Source of the DNA: Microplitis mediator
Lineage: Eukaryota; Arthropoda; Insecta; Hymenoptera; Braconidae
DNA length: 64,000 bases
NCBI RefSeq assembly: GCF_029852145.1
Contig: NC_079973.1
Coordinates: forward strand, 5,394,001 to 5,458,000
Direction: 5' to 3'
Numbering within the stretch: position 1 is the first letter of the stretch; every line of letters begins with the position of its first letter. A model generated the notes under the pieces. That model worked only from the letters and a program-made list of their open reading frames with translations. It made no database searches and was not told the origin of the DNA. Positions 45,575 to 57,736 of the stretch are shown here, piece by piece. A program made the translations under genes and the position numbers.

Positions 45575-46172
45575 CTACGAGGGTGATAAATCCTGAGCTT
45601 CACGATAAAGACTGTCAGTAGGTGAAGGTGTAGCTCTTCTAGAAGCTGAAGGTGAAGGTGCGGAAGTAACAGTGGGCTTACGACCGGAAATGGCAGTTGG
45701 ATATGGAGAAAATCTATGATGAGCTAGTGCAAGTGCTGAGGGATACATAGGCCGCGGTGCCGCTGGACCAGAGGGTGGACTTTGTTGGGAACTCGAAGCA
45801 GCCAATTGCTGCTGCTGGTGATGATGCGCGGCCGCGAAAAGTGTCGGTCCGAGTGATGATGCCCACCAGAGGTGACCCAGTTGTTGCTGTTGTTGTTGCT
45901 GCTGTTGTTGCTGATGCTGCTGCTGCTGATGACTGGATCCCGCAACTGTCGAGGCACTTGGGTATACAAGAGCTGGACTGACTAACTGCGCATATGGACC
46001 CACCGCCGCGGCCGCTGCTGCTCTTAATAAAATCTGTGACCGCGCTGCCCACAAGGCTTTCTCTTCAAGACTTAAATTACTCGCGCCACTTTGTAGCTGC
46101 TCCATTTCAAATGGAAATCGGTGGGGAAATCGCATTGACTGCTGCTCCGCTAACATTGACTCCATTGTTTCC
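45575..46172 (-). CDS. H15/mid: Tbx20-class T-box transcription factor (H15/midline), last coding exon
   Basis: This exon encodes the last 198 residues, preceded by one base completing a split Arg codon. The acceptor TTTCCTTTCAG precedes 46172; the stop is TAG at 45575-45577. Just after the T-box it reads ERETMESMLAEQ, continuing the conserved DSSRLTDFER segment of the previous exon as in Tbx20-class proteins (known: DIERESVESL in vertebrates). The rest is a non-conserved tail: an Ala run (LLRAAAAAAVGPY), a Gln tract broken by one His, further His/Gln and Ser/Pro/Ala stretches, ending DLSPS. In flies the orthologues H15 and midline act as nuclear regulators in heart, neuroblast and leg patterning. 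I cannot tell which of the two paralogues this is. The shadow frames on the plus strand and in other minus frames are discounted. Confidence 0.93.
45875..45940. repeat. CAG/CAA polyglutamine-coding repeat
   Basis: On the minus strand mixed CAG and CAA codons give Gln4-His-Gln11 within the T-box protein tail. A second, shorter HHHQQQQ run lies at about 45800-45825. The mix of codons and the His interruption should limit slippage. Confidence 0.9.
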
Positions 46173-46497
46173 CTGAAAGGAAAACTGCTCGATTATGTTT
46201 TTGGTTTTCAGTTTTTTTTTATTGATCATAATTTTAAATTTCATTTTTTTTCAGTCACAAATTTTCCATAAATTTTTTATCAATTGACTCAACAATAAAA
46301 GTGACAAATTTTGAAAATTTATAAACACCAAAAAAATAGGGGTAAAATTCAAAATTTTTTTTTGTTAATTTTCTATTTTATTTTTTTCTAAAAATTTTTT
46401 GTAAAAATATAAAAGTAAATTTAATTTTTTATATAAACAAAATTGAAAACATAAAAAAAAAATATATAATTCTATCAATAATGAGACTAAGACTCAC
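46173..46497 (-). other. intron of the T-box gene (325 bp)
   Basis: Begins GTGAGTC at 46497 and ends TTTCCTTTCAG at 46173 on the minus strand. It interrupts an AGG Arg codon after its second base. AT-rich, with no embedded element recognised. Confidence 0.9.
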
Positions 46498-46574
46498 CTC
46501 TCGAAATCCGTAAGACGTGAAGAGTCCCGGAAGCCTTTTGCAAACGGATTACTGTCTATCTTCAGTTTCGTTAT
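46498..46574 (-). CDS. H15/mid: Tbx20-class T-box transcription factor, exon encoding the end of the T-box
   Basis: A 77-base exon with acceptor TGCTTTCAG before 46574 and donor GAGAG-GTGAGT after 46498. It starts in phase 0 and ends two bases into an Arg codon. It reads ITKLKIDSNPFAKGFR then DSSRLTDFE. The KIDxNPFAKGFRD segment is the C-terminal DNA-contacting helix region of T-box domains. The SSRLTD(F/I)ER continuation is specific to the Tbx20 / H15-midline class rather than the omb/Tbx2, Org-1/Tbx1 or Dorsocross classes. It is too short to be a typical stand-alone open frame and was found from the splice sites. Confidence 0.95.
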
Positions 46575-47183
46575 CTGAAAGCAGTAAAAAGATTGATTGA
46601 CATTAGCAACTACCTCGTATACTGTAAAGAAAATAATAATAATAAAATTTAAAAATAAAGGGAGAATGAAATTGAAGTCGGAATAAAATCTTCGCGTTTT
46701 ATTACCCGTACAATTTTCTCGCGAATGTCTATTCCAAGTATATATACCGATATAAAATACATATACATATATATAAAAAGATGAAACTGATTTCTCGTCC
46801 TTGTAGGGTCCTCGTTATCGTCGGGTAGCGCGTCGAATGGCAATTCGTCCCGGGATTGTGTCGAGCAGCGTCGCGACAGCGTCAACGATCCGTATCGTTG
46901 AAAACGACGACCCGACGCCTCATAGAAGCCTATTATACACCCACACTAACACTTATATTCATTATATATACTTTTATATTGTCTTTCTTCATTCCCATAT
47001 ATATGTATACATATATTTATATATATATATATATCTTCTCACCCTAACATTTGAACTCATCCCCAAAATCGATCGGAAGTCAACGGCTCGTAAAATTAGA
47101 GGTAGGGATACACAACACGATATAGCAAAACAAAATCACAAAGTGGAAATGAGGATACCAAGATCTACCAGTCCTGATACATA

Positions 47184-47186
<3 letters not shown>

Positions 47187-47233
<47 letters not shown>
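47187..47233. repeat. (AT)n microsatellite
   Basis: AT dinucleotide tract of about 23 units in the large T-box gene intron. Confidence 0.95.
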
Positions 47234-47238
<5 letters not shown>

Positions 47239-48167
47239 GGGTGAATTGAGATTGCTCGACGATCGTTTCAATTATTACCAAGTGCAACAAATCTCTTTAG
47301 TCCTGTCGTAGATATATCGTAATCACGATTACACTCTAGTTAAACCCCTTTATATCTTTTTTATATACACATATATATGTATCTATTTATACATTTTTTT
47401 TTTATCTTCTCTTAAATTTATGTACTTTTATTTTATCTTAATACTTAAATACTTGATGTAAAACCAGATGATATACAATTTAATTAACTTTATCAATCTC
47501 TAATCACTTTTATATATACATATATTTTATATTTATTTATACAATCAGTGTAGTATTACTTAAAGTTTAGAGGAAAGTAAAGGATCTTATAGAAGCTGGA
47601 GACCTTGACAAAGGCTTTAACGTGTTCTCTTTACACCAGGGTTATTTTATATAGTGTGATAGTAATGCGTTGGTGTTAGTGTTAGTGTCGCGGTGTCGAG
47701 TTATACGACGTCCAATGCCCCCTATATTACGACAAATAAATATATTATATGTACAAGAGCTTTTAAAACTTATACTAAAGCAGCCGTATATGTGAAATTA
47801 ATAGGAGAGTCCAGTGAATTTCTTGGTTTATTTTATATATATGTATATATTAACAATATAACCAGCTCTCGAAGACTGTTCGCAAACTTACCCTAAGTCT
47901 ATAGAGCACGACAAGGGACCCCACGGTGTTTCGCGTTACCCCACAAGCCCACCCAACACGCACGGCGGATGTACAGGTGGCCTTGAGTCACTAAACCGGC
48001 CGCCAGAGGCTCACTGTACTCATGTGTGCGAGTGTTAGTAAACATAATGCGTGGGCGAGACACGTGTTAATTCGTAAGCACCACTGACAGATTGAATTGT
48101 CCCGTCTTGGGGAAATTCAATTTACATTGAAATTATTTTTGTGTTTATTTTTTTTGGAGATATCTGG

Positions 48168-48353
48168 TACACTGAAAAAAAAAATTTCTTGAACCAAGAA
48201 AATTATAAGGAAGACCGAAGTTATTTTGGAACAAGAATAAATTTTCTTGGCTCAAGAAAATTTAACTTCGTTCAAGAAATTTTCAGTCTTCCTTAAAATT
48301 TTCTTGGTTCAAGAAAATTTACCCTTGATTCAAGATTTTTTACTTTCTGTGTA
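48168..48353. mobile_element. small foldback element, TTCTTGxxCCAAGAAAATT type
   Basis: Ends TACACTGAAAAAAAAAATTT and TTTACTTTCTGTGTA. The interior consists of TTCTTGAACCAAGAAAATT and its variants in both directions (TTTTCTTGGCTCAAGAAAAT, GGTTCAAGAAAATTTACC). There is no frame. It lies in the T-box gene intron. Confidence 0.75.
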
Positions 48354-48932
48354 TAAATATGAAATAGATTAGAATTTGTGATGAGGCTGGGGTTGGAAAA
48401 TAAAGTATATGCTGAGTGTTTCAAACTTGAGCTGAGATAAAACTGATACATATATATATATAATTAGTTATTTTAAGATTATCCAGATATGGAGACATGT
48501 TTGACTAATTGTGTGATCTTGAGATGTGTGTTCACCTCTGCTCGGGTTTCATTAATCATTTGCTCTGATGGAATCATCCAGAAGTGTCAAGATGGATAAA
48601 TAAAACCCAAAGGCGGAATACGGTGGCATGTCTCTTTTGACAGCCTCTTCTATAAGATATTATATTGTAGACGGATCTTGTCCTTAGTTTCGAGTTAAAC
48701 TTGACGGACTTCGGGAAATAAATTTGATAACATTTTTAATTTACTAATTTCTCATTTAAATTTTAATGAATTGTAATTTTATTAGTATTTTTTTAGTTTC
48801 TGAACATAATTTTGAATAAATTGAGAAAAAAAATTTGAAAAACGGTTGAGCGTGTGGGTCAAGCCCAAAACTTCCCGCTGTTTTCGAGCTCCAATTTTTG
48901 AAAATCGGACACTGATCAATAACGCCTTTTTT

Positions 48933-49340
48933 TACACTGAAAAAAGATTTATTTGAGCCAAAGATATCGTATATTTGGATATGGCCAAATTAATATTTAA
49001 TTGTAAGAAAGATATAATATATTTGATTAGTTTAATTGCGTGAAATAAGTGATTTATTTGTGGTAAAGAAATGATCCAATTGCTACAAATAAATGACTTA
49101 AAATATAAGTATAGTATCGCCAAATTTTAGGTTATTTGTCACAAATTTAATATTTTTACCACAAATATATCCAATTACTTACCACAAATAAATTATATAT
49201 TTCCATCAAATTATAAAATTATTTGAATCAACTATCATATTTTGTTGTACCAAATATATTTATTTGCCGTTAAGAAATCTTCAAAAATAGCCACAAATAA
49301 ATTGATTAATTTGGGACAAACATTTCTTTTTTTCAGTGTA
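48933..49340. mobile_element. foldback element, CACAAATAAATT type
   Basis: The left end reads TACACTGAAAAAAGATTTAT; the right end reads ACATTTCTTTTTTTCAGTGT then A, an inverted copy of about 18 bases. Inside, ATTTGTGGTAAAGAAATGA, CCACAAATAAATT and CACAAATATATCC recur in both directions. The frame at 48932-49123 is internal to it. Confidence 0.75.
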
Positions 49341-51169
49341 AAGTCTTCAATTTTCATAGCAGGAAGTTGAGAAAATCTATGAAATTTTTTGCATGACCTG
49401 TTGTTTAGTTACTAAATGTCCGCTAGGTGGCCGCGTGTTCTCACATGAAAAAACTCCACGATATATATAAAAGAATTTCGTTAAACTAATAACAGAAAAC
49501 AATGAAACAAAGTTTTGTTAAAGTACTAATTTATAATATTTATTAATATTTGAACAAAAATTTTGATAATATCATTGGAGAAAAAAAAATTTTAATTAAA
49601 AATCAGTTAAATAAAATCTCACCTAGAATTTTTGTTTCTTCAAATTTACCGAAATTTCTGCAGTAATTTTTATCATGTGAAAAAAATTCAATAAATATGA
49701 CACGAAATATGTGCGGGAATAATCAAAATTATTAAATACTAATTTGAAAAATTTTCCAAGTGTCATTTAGTACAGAAATATCCGCTAGATGGCTCGACTT
49801 CTCGCATTCAGTATAAAAAATCCGACAGTTAAATTTAAATCCTACCAAATTAACAGCATTTTAGACAAACCTCCTTGTTACACACTCGGTTCAAATCAAA
49901 ATTAGTAACAGTTTCTTATAAAAACAGCAGTAGAAATTCTAGTGACAAAATTTTCCAATCACACGAGAATTTGTTATTTTAACTAAGTACGCTCTTTTAA
50001 GCTGCTTAATTTCCTTTTTCCGTCGTGCTGGTCTTGATGGTGTTAGAAATGTGTCGGAAGGAAAATGTGGTAAATGAGGAAGAGAAATGCATTTTATGGG
50101 TGGTCCAATTACCCTCTGGTTTCGCGGCTTTACTAAACCTATATCACTATCTCAGTCTCTCTCATTCTACAGAGTAGACTAGAAATATAAACTGAGCACG
50201 TGCAGCATTTTACCCTCAACGTTGTAGTCGTAGTCGTCTGGATCTGGGTAATAAGACTCTTTCCTTCAAAGACCCGAAGTAAAGCACACAAAATTCAGTA
50301 TACCGCCGGAGGTTTTAGTTACGATTCCGCTGACATCATTAGCCAACACATCTGGCCCACTTGCCTTACGACTCGTATCCACGAGTTTATAACTTTTAAA
50401 TGTATGGACGTATATAGTTTATAATAACAAATGTATGTTAATACTTAAATATATATATTTATATTGTTATTTACGCATGAAAACCATCGGAAATTATATT
50501 CACGTGGGCACCTCGCCGGCGACAATGACATTTGATAAAGACGAAGAACCACACACCATACACATATAACAACTTTTGGGCATTTACGATCGAACAGCGA
50601 AATTAAACCATGAGTTAAGACGTTTAAAACACAACTTTAAACTGGACCGCCAACAGTCAGAAACTCAGACTGTACTTTTAAACTAAATGCTCTTGTCTTT
50701 GATGATTGCAAGATGTGAGTGCATAGATTTATGGTAAAGAAAGATATATATGGATGTGAAGATTCAAAATATGTAAGAAATAAAAAAATATTTTAGTAGA
50801 TTTACACACCCTTTCAATCGTGTACTGTCAAAAAAAAGAACATGGATGTCGTTTTGATGTGTACTTTTGATGGTTGATGATACTGCTAAGTACAAGATTT
50901 TTGGATTGTATGTGTAAAAAAAGTTGTTGAAAAAGAGTAACTTCGAAACTTCGAAAGGTGACACGACCAATTTTTTTTGAACGTTTTTTAAACTTTTGAA
51001 AGTTTAAGAGATTAATCAATATCCTGATATTATTGAGATGTAAAAAAAAAGAAACGTTGAGAAATAGTTCAAAATTTGTAGTATCAATTATCGGTCTTTG
51101 GCAAAATTACCCCTAGATCTAATTTAATCAGGCAGTATTGAGATTTTTAAGAATAAGATGTATGATATC

Positions 51170-51670
51170 TACACGGTAAGAAATATTTTGCGGATGTCAC
51201 TATGCCAGTATGGGCGTGAACGCTATACTGTATGGTATCGAAGATTTTTAGGGAATAGTAACATTGGCAATAGTTGTCGCGGACGCCGCAATGTCAGTTT
51301 GGCCGTCAGGCCCATACTGCGTTACCGTATCCACATTGCTTCTGGCCGATAAACCTAGTCTAACGACATCTATGTAGTTTTGGTGGTAATACGATAGTAT
51401 ACATTGATTGAGACACCATAAATTATGGCGGGAAAAACTAGTAGCATTGTGCCCTCGGCATTGTAGTATGGATCTCAGGGCCATGCTGTTTCGCCGTGCC
51501 TGCTATGCATACGTGTTAGCAATACAATAGCTCCAGTACTAGTATAGTGAATAACGCCACACTTCTGGGACTCGTTGCAATACTGTCTTGGAATATTTCA
51601 CATATTATTTAGTATCTGTCTTGAGACCATACCAGCATGGTGTTGGACGCCATGCATTTCTTACCGTGTA
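51170..51670. mobile_element. MITE with TACACGGTAAGAAAT inverted ends, copy 2
   Basis: Begins TACACGGTAAGAAATATTTT and ends CATGCATTTCTTACCGTGTA. It matches copy 1 (7433-7963) in the same orientation; the main differences are a deletion of about 50 bases near 51250 and an insertion of about 14 bases near 51455. Frames at 51158-51352 and 51248-51484 are internal and not conserved with copy 1. It sits in the T-box gene intron. Confidence 0.85.
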
Positions 51671-51834
51671 CTCTCTTAAATTTGAAATAGTGAAAATAGT
51701 GACTATTCACTGCTTCCTAGTGAAAAGTATGCCACTACTTTAAATAGTGATATACTTTTCCCTAGCAATAAGTGACTATTCACTGCCAAATAGTGATTGT
51801 CACGTGATTTTCACTAATTCATTCTTAGAGAGTA
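51669..51834. mobile_element. foldback element TACTCTCTTAAA, abutting the MITE
   Basis: Ends TACTCTCTTAAATTTG and AATTCATTCTTAGAGAGTA; the interior alternates AATAGTGAAAATAGTGACTA and TTCACTGCTTCCTAGTGAAA. Its first TA is the last TA of the MITE at 51170-51670. It is related to 26749-26910, 27049-27138 and 63642-63715. Confidence 0.75.
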
Positions 51835-52980
51835 GATTTTAATTAACGAAATTTATAACGGCGTATCATCATCATCAAACTTGATATCGCTCATAATCTA
51901 TTGTATTTTTGTCTGTATGACTGATTTAAACTGTTTGTATTATTGTTGTTTGATCACTTCAAATTTTTATACTACTTTTGTAAGATCATCTGTATTATTA
52001 CTCTTTGCCATTTGACCTGCGCCTTGGCATGAAAAATTGAATAAATAAAAAAAAAAATCAGCTTTTTCTGAACATATTTTGCACTGGAAAAAATTATGAA
52101 ACCTGGCGCTTTGAGTGGAAAGTCAAAAAAAGTTGACAAAGGAGTCTAATTTGAAGTCTGCGTAAAAAATACGCAGAATTTTTAATGGGTTAAAGAACTA
52201 ATTTTTTTTCAGAGCAGAAAATTCACAAAAAAATTTTTTTCTCATGACTTTCTAGTTTTTATTAAAAGAACTAATTTACCTAACCCAATTTCGCAATTAT
52301 TTTCAAAATACCCTCATATTTAACAAAATAATTTTTATCGCAGCTTTAGCTCATAAAAATAAATGAAAGCAAACGTAAAAGTGAAATGTTTCCTGCAAAA
52401 TAATAATGTAAATGAAGTTGTGTGATTTAATTGAAATTAAATGCAAGGGATATGCCTCGTAAACTTGCTAAACATTTATATATGTACATATAAATGTGCA
52501 CACATACGTCTATATAATAATAATAATAACAGTTCTACAACAGAGAGTAGAATAAAGAGAATTGCACTAGTGAGGTTTCTAATAATAGATTTAATAGAGA
52601 CACGCTCATTGAGGGAGTAAGTTTCCAACGGCCACCGGCATAAGTCGTTTCAGAGTTTTCAACCACGGTGGCCACAATAATACAAATAAAACCTATAAAA
52701 GCTATAGAATATCTTAATATATGTACTCAAGTTAGTGCATTTTAAGTAAATCCTGAAAGAAGTCATATCACTTTTTTGTTTCATTCATTTATAATATCTA
52801 TTTATGTGTGTGTGTACAGATAAATTAGGATTACTTGGCGCAAAAAAATTTTTTTCATTACAAATGAAAACAAAAATTTTCTTGGAGCAAAAAAAAATTT
52901 TTCTAGTCCTCAGAAAATTTTTGTCTTCAATTCATAATGAAAAATTTTTTTTACGTCAAGAAATCTTTTATATCCATACC

Positions 52981-53445
52981 TATAGGTGACGAGGGGGCAA
53001 AACGGGAAACCCCCAAAATTTTATAAAAAAAATTTTTTTTTTTTGAGGTGTTTTTCAAACATTCTAAAATCACTTTTGTAAATATAATTGAGCATTATTT
53101 TGAATTTTTTTTTGTTAAACTTCTTCAAAAATCGAGTATCAATCGAAAACTATTAATGACGACTTTTGTTTAATGATAAAAACTATTAAAAAATTTTTTT
53201 TTGTTCTTTTGTATTCAATAATTATGTAAAACGTCATTTTTCTTTATGTAAATTACTTATAAAAAAATTTAATTTAATCAAATTTATTTAATATCCAGAA
53301 GTTTTTTTTAGGGGGTACCTCATTTTGCCCGCAAATTTTTCTAATTACTTTGAATATCATTAAAAAAAAAGATTTTACGTATTTGAGTCCTTAAAAACTT
53401 CATATTTCCTTAAGTACCTCGTTCCCCCCCTCCCTCGCCCCTATA
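52981..53445. mobile_element. GGGGGCAAAACGGG bounded element
   Basis: The left end reads TATAGGTGACGAGGGGGCAA; the right end reads CCCCCTCCCTCGCCCCTATA. An inner pair, GGGGGTACCTCATTTTGCCC and AACGGGAAACCCCCAAAATT, faces inward. The interior AGTAATTTACAT-type words match 31902-32416 in the opposite orientation. It lies in the T-box gene intron. Confidence 0.7.
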
Positions 53446-55175
53446 TATGACTACTAATGTCGCAATGATACTACGTTTTATGTAGCACATATATACTTGT
53501 TAACTTTTTTTTCTATTTTTTTTTAAGTCTTAAATTACTCTTTAGTCGTTATTTACATATGAACTTTAAAATATGTTTGAATGGGGGCGCAATGACGGAA
53601 ATAGATGACGTGTGATTAGCTGTCGAATTAGTTGAGTTTATGAATGAGGGAGGTAACCGAAATACGTTACAGCTGAGCATGAGGATAAAGATGCTGACTG
53701 TATATATATATTTATATATATGATATTTTGGTGTTACGCTTTATGATACGTGTTGTGCTGTTGTGTGTAAGGTCGATGTATCAGAAGTTTAATACTCTTT
53801 TTCTTGTGTATATCGGTTAATACGGGGTAGCCTTCTTGTGTGGTTCAAAAAGTGCCTCCTGTCTCATTTGAACTCGATTATTTATGTTTTCTTTCGTTGG
53901 ACCGCCGACGCCTGCAGCCACTAAAACCATCGGCTCCTCCTTTAAGTCCCCTTTTCACGTGCGCCAACACGCACCGGTGACGTACCACAAGTTATGTATT
54001 ACTACCTAAGGTTTGCTAATGCGCCCCAGATTTTTTATGCTTTATCATTTTTTAAAGAGAACGGGTGACAGCTTTCTACTTTCGATTGATATCCAATAGA
54101 AATGCTAATTTGCTGCCTATTAAATATCTTATAAATTTTTACACCTTTTACATTTATTTCCGTCGCAAGATGATCGTTTTTGAACAAAGAAGTCATGAAC
54201 AAAATATTAATAAGTATTTTTTTTTAATTTGAACCCGACTAATTTGACTGTAATTATGTAGGGGAAAGTCGGGCAAAATGCAATCACTGAAAAAACTTCC
54301 TGATAAATTTTGCTTTTATATATTTGCTGTAAAATGTATGAGATTTATAATTGCAATTTTTTTTTTTTGACAATTTTACTTGTAAATGGGATTCCAAATT
54401 CTGTTGATTATTTTATTGTACCAGATTTGAATCTTTATTTACCTAGACCGCGACTATTATTAGAAAAATGTATGACAATTATTTAAATTTAATTAAAGAA
54501 ACTTATCAAGATCTACTAAATTACTCATTGATAATTTATAAAGTGAAACATAAAATTAAATTAACAAATATATGCGCAGATAATTTATTTAATAAAGCGA
54601 ATTTCTTTTCCAAAATACCGGCCGGACAATTAGAGATAACTTGGCTGCTGGCCAATGTCTCCTTAGTCAACCTTTTAAATTGATACTTTTTGGCGAATCG
54701 CCTTGTGGTTGCACAAAATGAATCACCTGTAGCGCCTCTTTGTCATCTTTAATGCTATGCATACGTATATATCTATATATATTTGAATGTCTACTTAAGA
54801 CCATTTGTCCATCAACCATTGGTTATCTCAACAATCACCACTCGAAAGTCTCTACTCTGTAATTTAAGTTTTTGGATTCAACGAAATTGCGAAGTCTTAC
54901 GAAATCTATTTTTGATAGATTTTTATATTATAAGATAACTTAGTATATATACATTTATATGCATTATGACGTAACTAAAAATACGCACTGTTAAAAATTT
55001 TCCGTTCAATTTAAAGCAAATTAATTGAGATTATTAACGAGTTCAAATCAGTTATAAATTTAAAATATAAATAAATATCATTATAGTTTCATTTATTTAT
55101 ATATTTTATTTTTACATTACTTAAAGTTTTTAAGTCATAAATGTCATAAAAATTAAAATCGCAATGGATTTGATT

Positions 55176-55388
55176 ATGAATCGGAAATTAACAGACAATT
55201 AACAATTTTCGGATTTTTTTTTTTTTTCAAATCAATTACAAAAAAACAAAAAACTAAAAATTTGCACTTGTAGAAAATTAAAAAAACTATGAGTGCAATT
55301 TTCCAAAATAGTTTTTTTTTTATAATATATCGTTTATATAAAATTCCAAAAACTATTAGACCTCTGCGAACTTTACTGTGATATTTCA
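55176..55388. mobile_element. 200-bp ATGATACTGAAGTTAG element, copy d (diverged)
   Basis: Ends ATGAATCGGAAATTAACAGA and CTGCGAACTTTACTGTGATA, with TTGCACTTGTAGAAAATT and CTATGAGTGCAATTTTCC in the middle. It is the most diverged of the eight copies noticed. A 71-codon minus-strand frame is internal to it. Confidence 0.65.
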
Positions 55389-55784
55389 TTTTATTTCATT
55401 TAAACAATTTTTTTTTATTGACCATAAGTCAATTAATTTTAAAGCTGATAGTTATATGAAAAACCAAAATTTTAATTAAAAATTAATTTTTTTATGTATA
55501 ATTAGTTTTTAAATAGAAGAAATTTCATAGCAAGACTTAAAAAACTCACAATTATCAAAAACTATTTAATGTTTTTGAAAAAAAAATTAGTACTGCATTT
55601 TAAAATTTTCTTAGACTAAAATCCTGAAAATCTTTAAAAAGTCAAATTGTATTTTCATTAAAGATTACGCTTAAATTTTATTAAATTTCCATAGCAATTA
55701 TCCTCAAAAATTAAGAAAACTCTTAACAGCCAGGCATTAAAAAGAATGTGGAAATATCTTTAGATGCATAATTGCTGAAAATTT

Positions 55785-55984
55785 ATGATACTGCAGTTAG
55801 CCGACGTCTAGTCATTTTTTTTTTTCAACAAATAAATTGAAAAAAAAAAAAAAACTAAACCAAAAATATGCACATTTAGAAAATCAAAAAAGCTATAGGT
55901 GCAATTTTCGAATTTTTTTTTTATAGTTTGTCGTTTTTGTAAAAAATTTAAAAATTATTAAACGTCGGCTAACTTTAGTATCAT
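55785..55984. mobile_element. 200-bp ATGATACTGAAGTTAG element, copy e
   Basis: Ends ATGATACTGCAGTTAGCCGA and GTCGGCTAACTTTAGTATCA then T, with ATGCACATTTAGAAAATC and GCTATAGGTGCAATTTTCG in the middle. Confidence 0.8.
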
Positions 55985-55994
55985 AAAAATTTTA

Positions 55995-56202
55995 ATGACC
56001 CTGAAGTTAACAGACAATCAGCAATTTTTTGATTTTTATTTTCAATAGATCGATTACAAAAAAAAAAAAAAATAAAAAAATGCACATGTAGAAAATTTAA
56101 AAAACTATAAAGTGCAATTTTTTTGAATATTTTTTTTTTATATGATTTGTCGATTTTAAAAAAACTAAAAACTATCAGACGTCGGCTAACTTCAGTATCA
56201 TA
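55995..56202. mobile_element. 200-bp ATGATACTGAAGTTAG element, copy f
   Basis: Ends ATGACCCTGAAGTTAACAGA and GTCGGCTAACTTCAGTATCA then T. It begins ten bases after copy e ends, in the same orientation. Confidence 0.8.
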
Positions 56203-57259
56203 AATTTTATTGATCATCGATTTTTTCTCTTAATTGAAATTCGTGAATAATAACCGATGTAATTAATTGTGAATAAAATAATAAAATACTTAGGATGGGT
56301 AAGCTAACAATAAGGAGCTTTGTAATATTAACAATAATATGGGGAATGAATATAAAGAGTTAAGTATTGTGAGTTTAAAATATGGTCCAGAAGGAGAGAG
56401 CAGTTAAGTTATGAATTATGACGTGGCGCGAGCAAGAAAGAAGGATTATTGTCGGTCGCAAAAGGTCGTTATGAGATTCAGTAAATGTGTGCGTGCGTGT
56501 GTTGAACATGAGTAGAGGAAGGAAGCAAAAAGTTACTGCAACGAACCTTTCTCTTTTTGTTTTTTATTTATTTATTTATTTTTATATTTTATTCTTATGG
56601 GTTTTTCATTTTTTTTTCGGACTCAGTCTCTTGTCTCCTTACACTCTGCACTCTCTTTCTATTCTATATATGAGTAGCTCAAGGGAAGTGGAATGAAAGA
56701 AAAAAAAAATATCCTGTTAAACGACTGGCCACTTGATCGTTTCGGCGAGTGAACAGACATAAGAAATGCCGACGTGCGAATTGCTGCCGGCGATCATGTC
56801 AAAATTCTGAGAGGATTATTCCATCAATCTATTTTAGGTATTTATATATACATATAAATATATATAGATGTATGGAGAATTTAGTAATTTGTATATATTT
56901 ATGGACTATTGTAAAAAATACCAAGGAAATAATTTTAAAATGAATTAGGCAGATTGTTAAGTGTAAATGTCATTAACAAAAATATTTTTCAGACGCGGAT
57001 ATGTTGACTTTGACAGACGTCTAGCCAGTTATTTAGGTTGACAAACAACGCTTGCATATGTTGGAAAATGTCATTTGTCTTTTTAATACTTCGATATTTA
57101 TTTTTAAATATTTTTTATTTTTTCAATCAATTTTCTGTTTTTTTATCAAAGATTTTGGCTGAATGTAAGTCAAATAATTAATCATATACTATTTCAATGA
57201 AATGTTACATATATCTCGATAACTTTTTTACGAATTTTTATTTACCGGAAAAAAAAACT

Positions 57260-57562
57260 TAGTGTAAAAAATCGGGAGTGAATTCGGATTGACTACGGAT
57301 TTTATTTAAATTCGAATTCACTCCGTCACTCAGAATTTCGAAATTTGATAAAAATAACTCCGGATATGGAGTAAATTCGAAGTTTCTTTTTCAGCGGAGT
57401 GATCTGGATTTTTTTTAAAATCCGCTTTCACCCGATTCGGAGTTTTAACATTAAAATAAAATCCCCTTCGGAGTAAATTTCACTCCGGAGGAATTAAATA
57501 GTCATCCGCTCCGCATTCACTGTAGATTTAATCCGCGTTCACTTCGCAATTTTTTTAGTGTA
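57260..57562. mobile_element. ACTCCG-type foldback element, copy 1 of a pair
   Basis: Begins TAGTGTAAAAAATCGGGAGT and ends CGCAATTTTTTTAGTGTA. The interior carries GGAGTGAATTCGGATTGA, GAATTCACTCCGTCACTC, GGAGTAAATTTCACTCCGGA and TTCACTGTAGATTTAATCCG. It is about 175 bases before a second, very similar element. Confidence 0.8.
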
Positions 57563-57736
57563 CATGACATTGATCTAATTTTTTTATTATCTGGATTCAC
57601 ATAAATCTATTGTGATCTAAGTTGATCGAAGCTAATTAAAAATTTGAAAAACCATTGAACTAATTTCATAATTCTTTAAATAATGACTCGCAATTTCTTA
57701 AAATTTTTAGATAATTTTCAATATTAAATTACCCGT

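Noticed and set aside
45714..46176. Other frames over the T-box tail exon on both strands
   Set aside because: Shadows of the GC-rich coding exon; only the H15/mid frame joins in phase with the T-box exon at 46498-46574.
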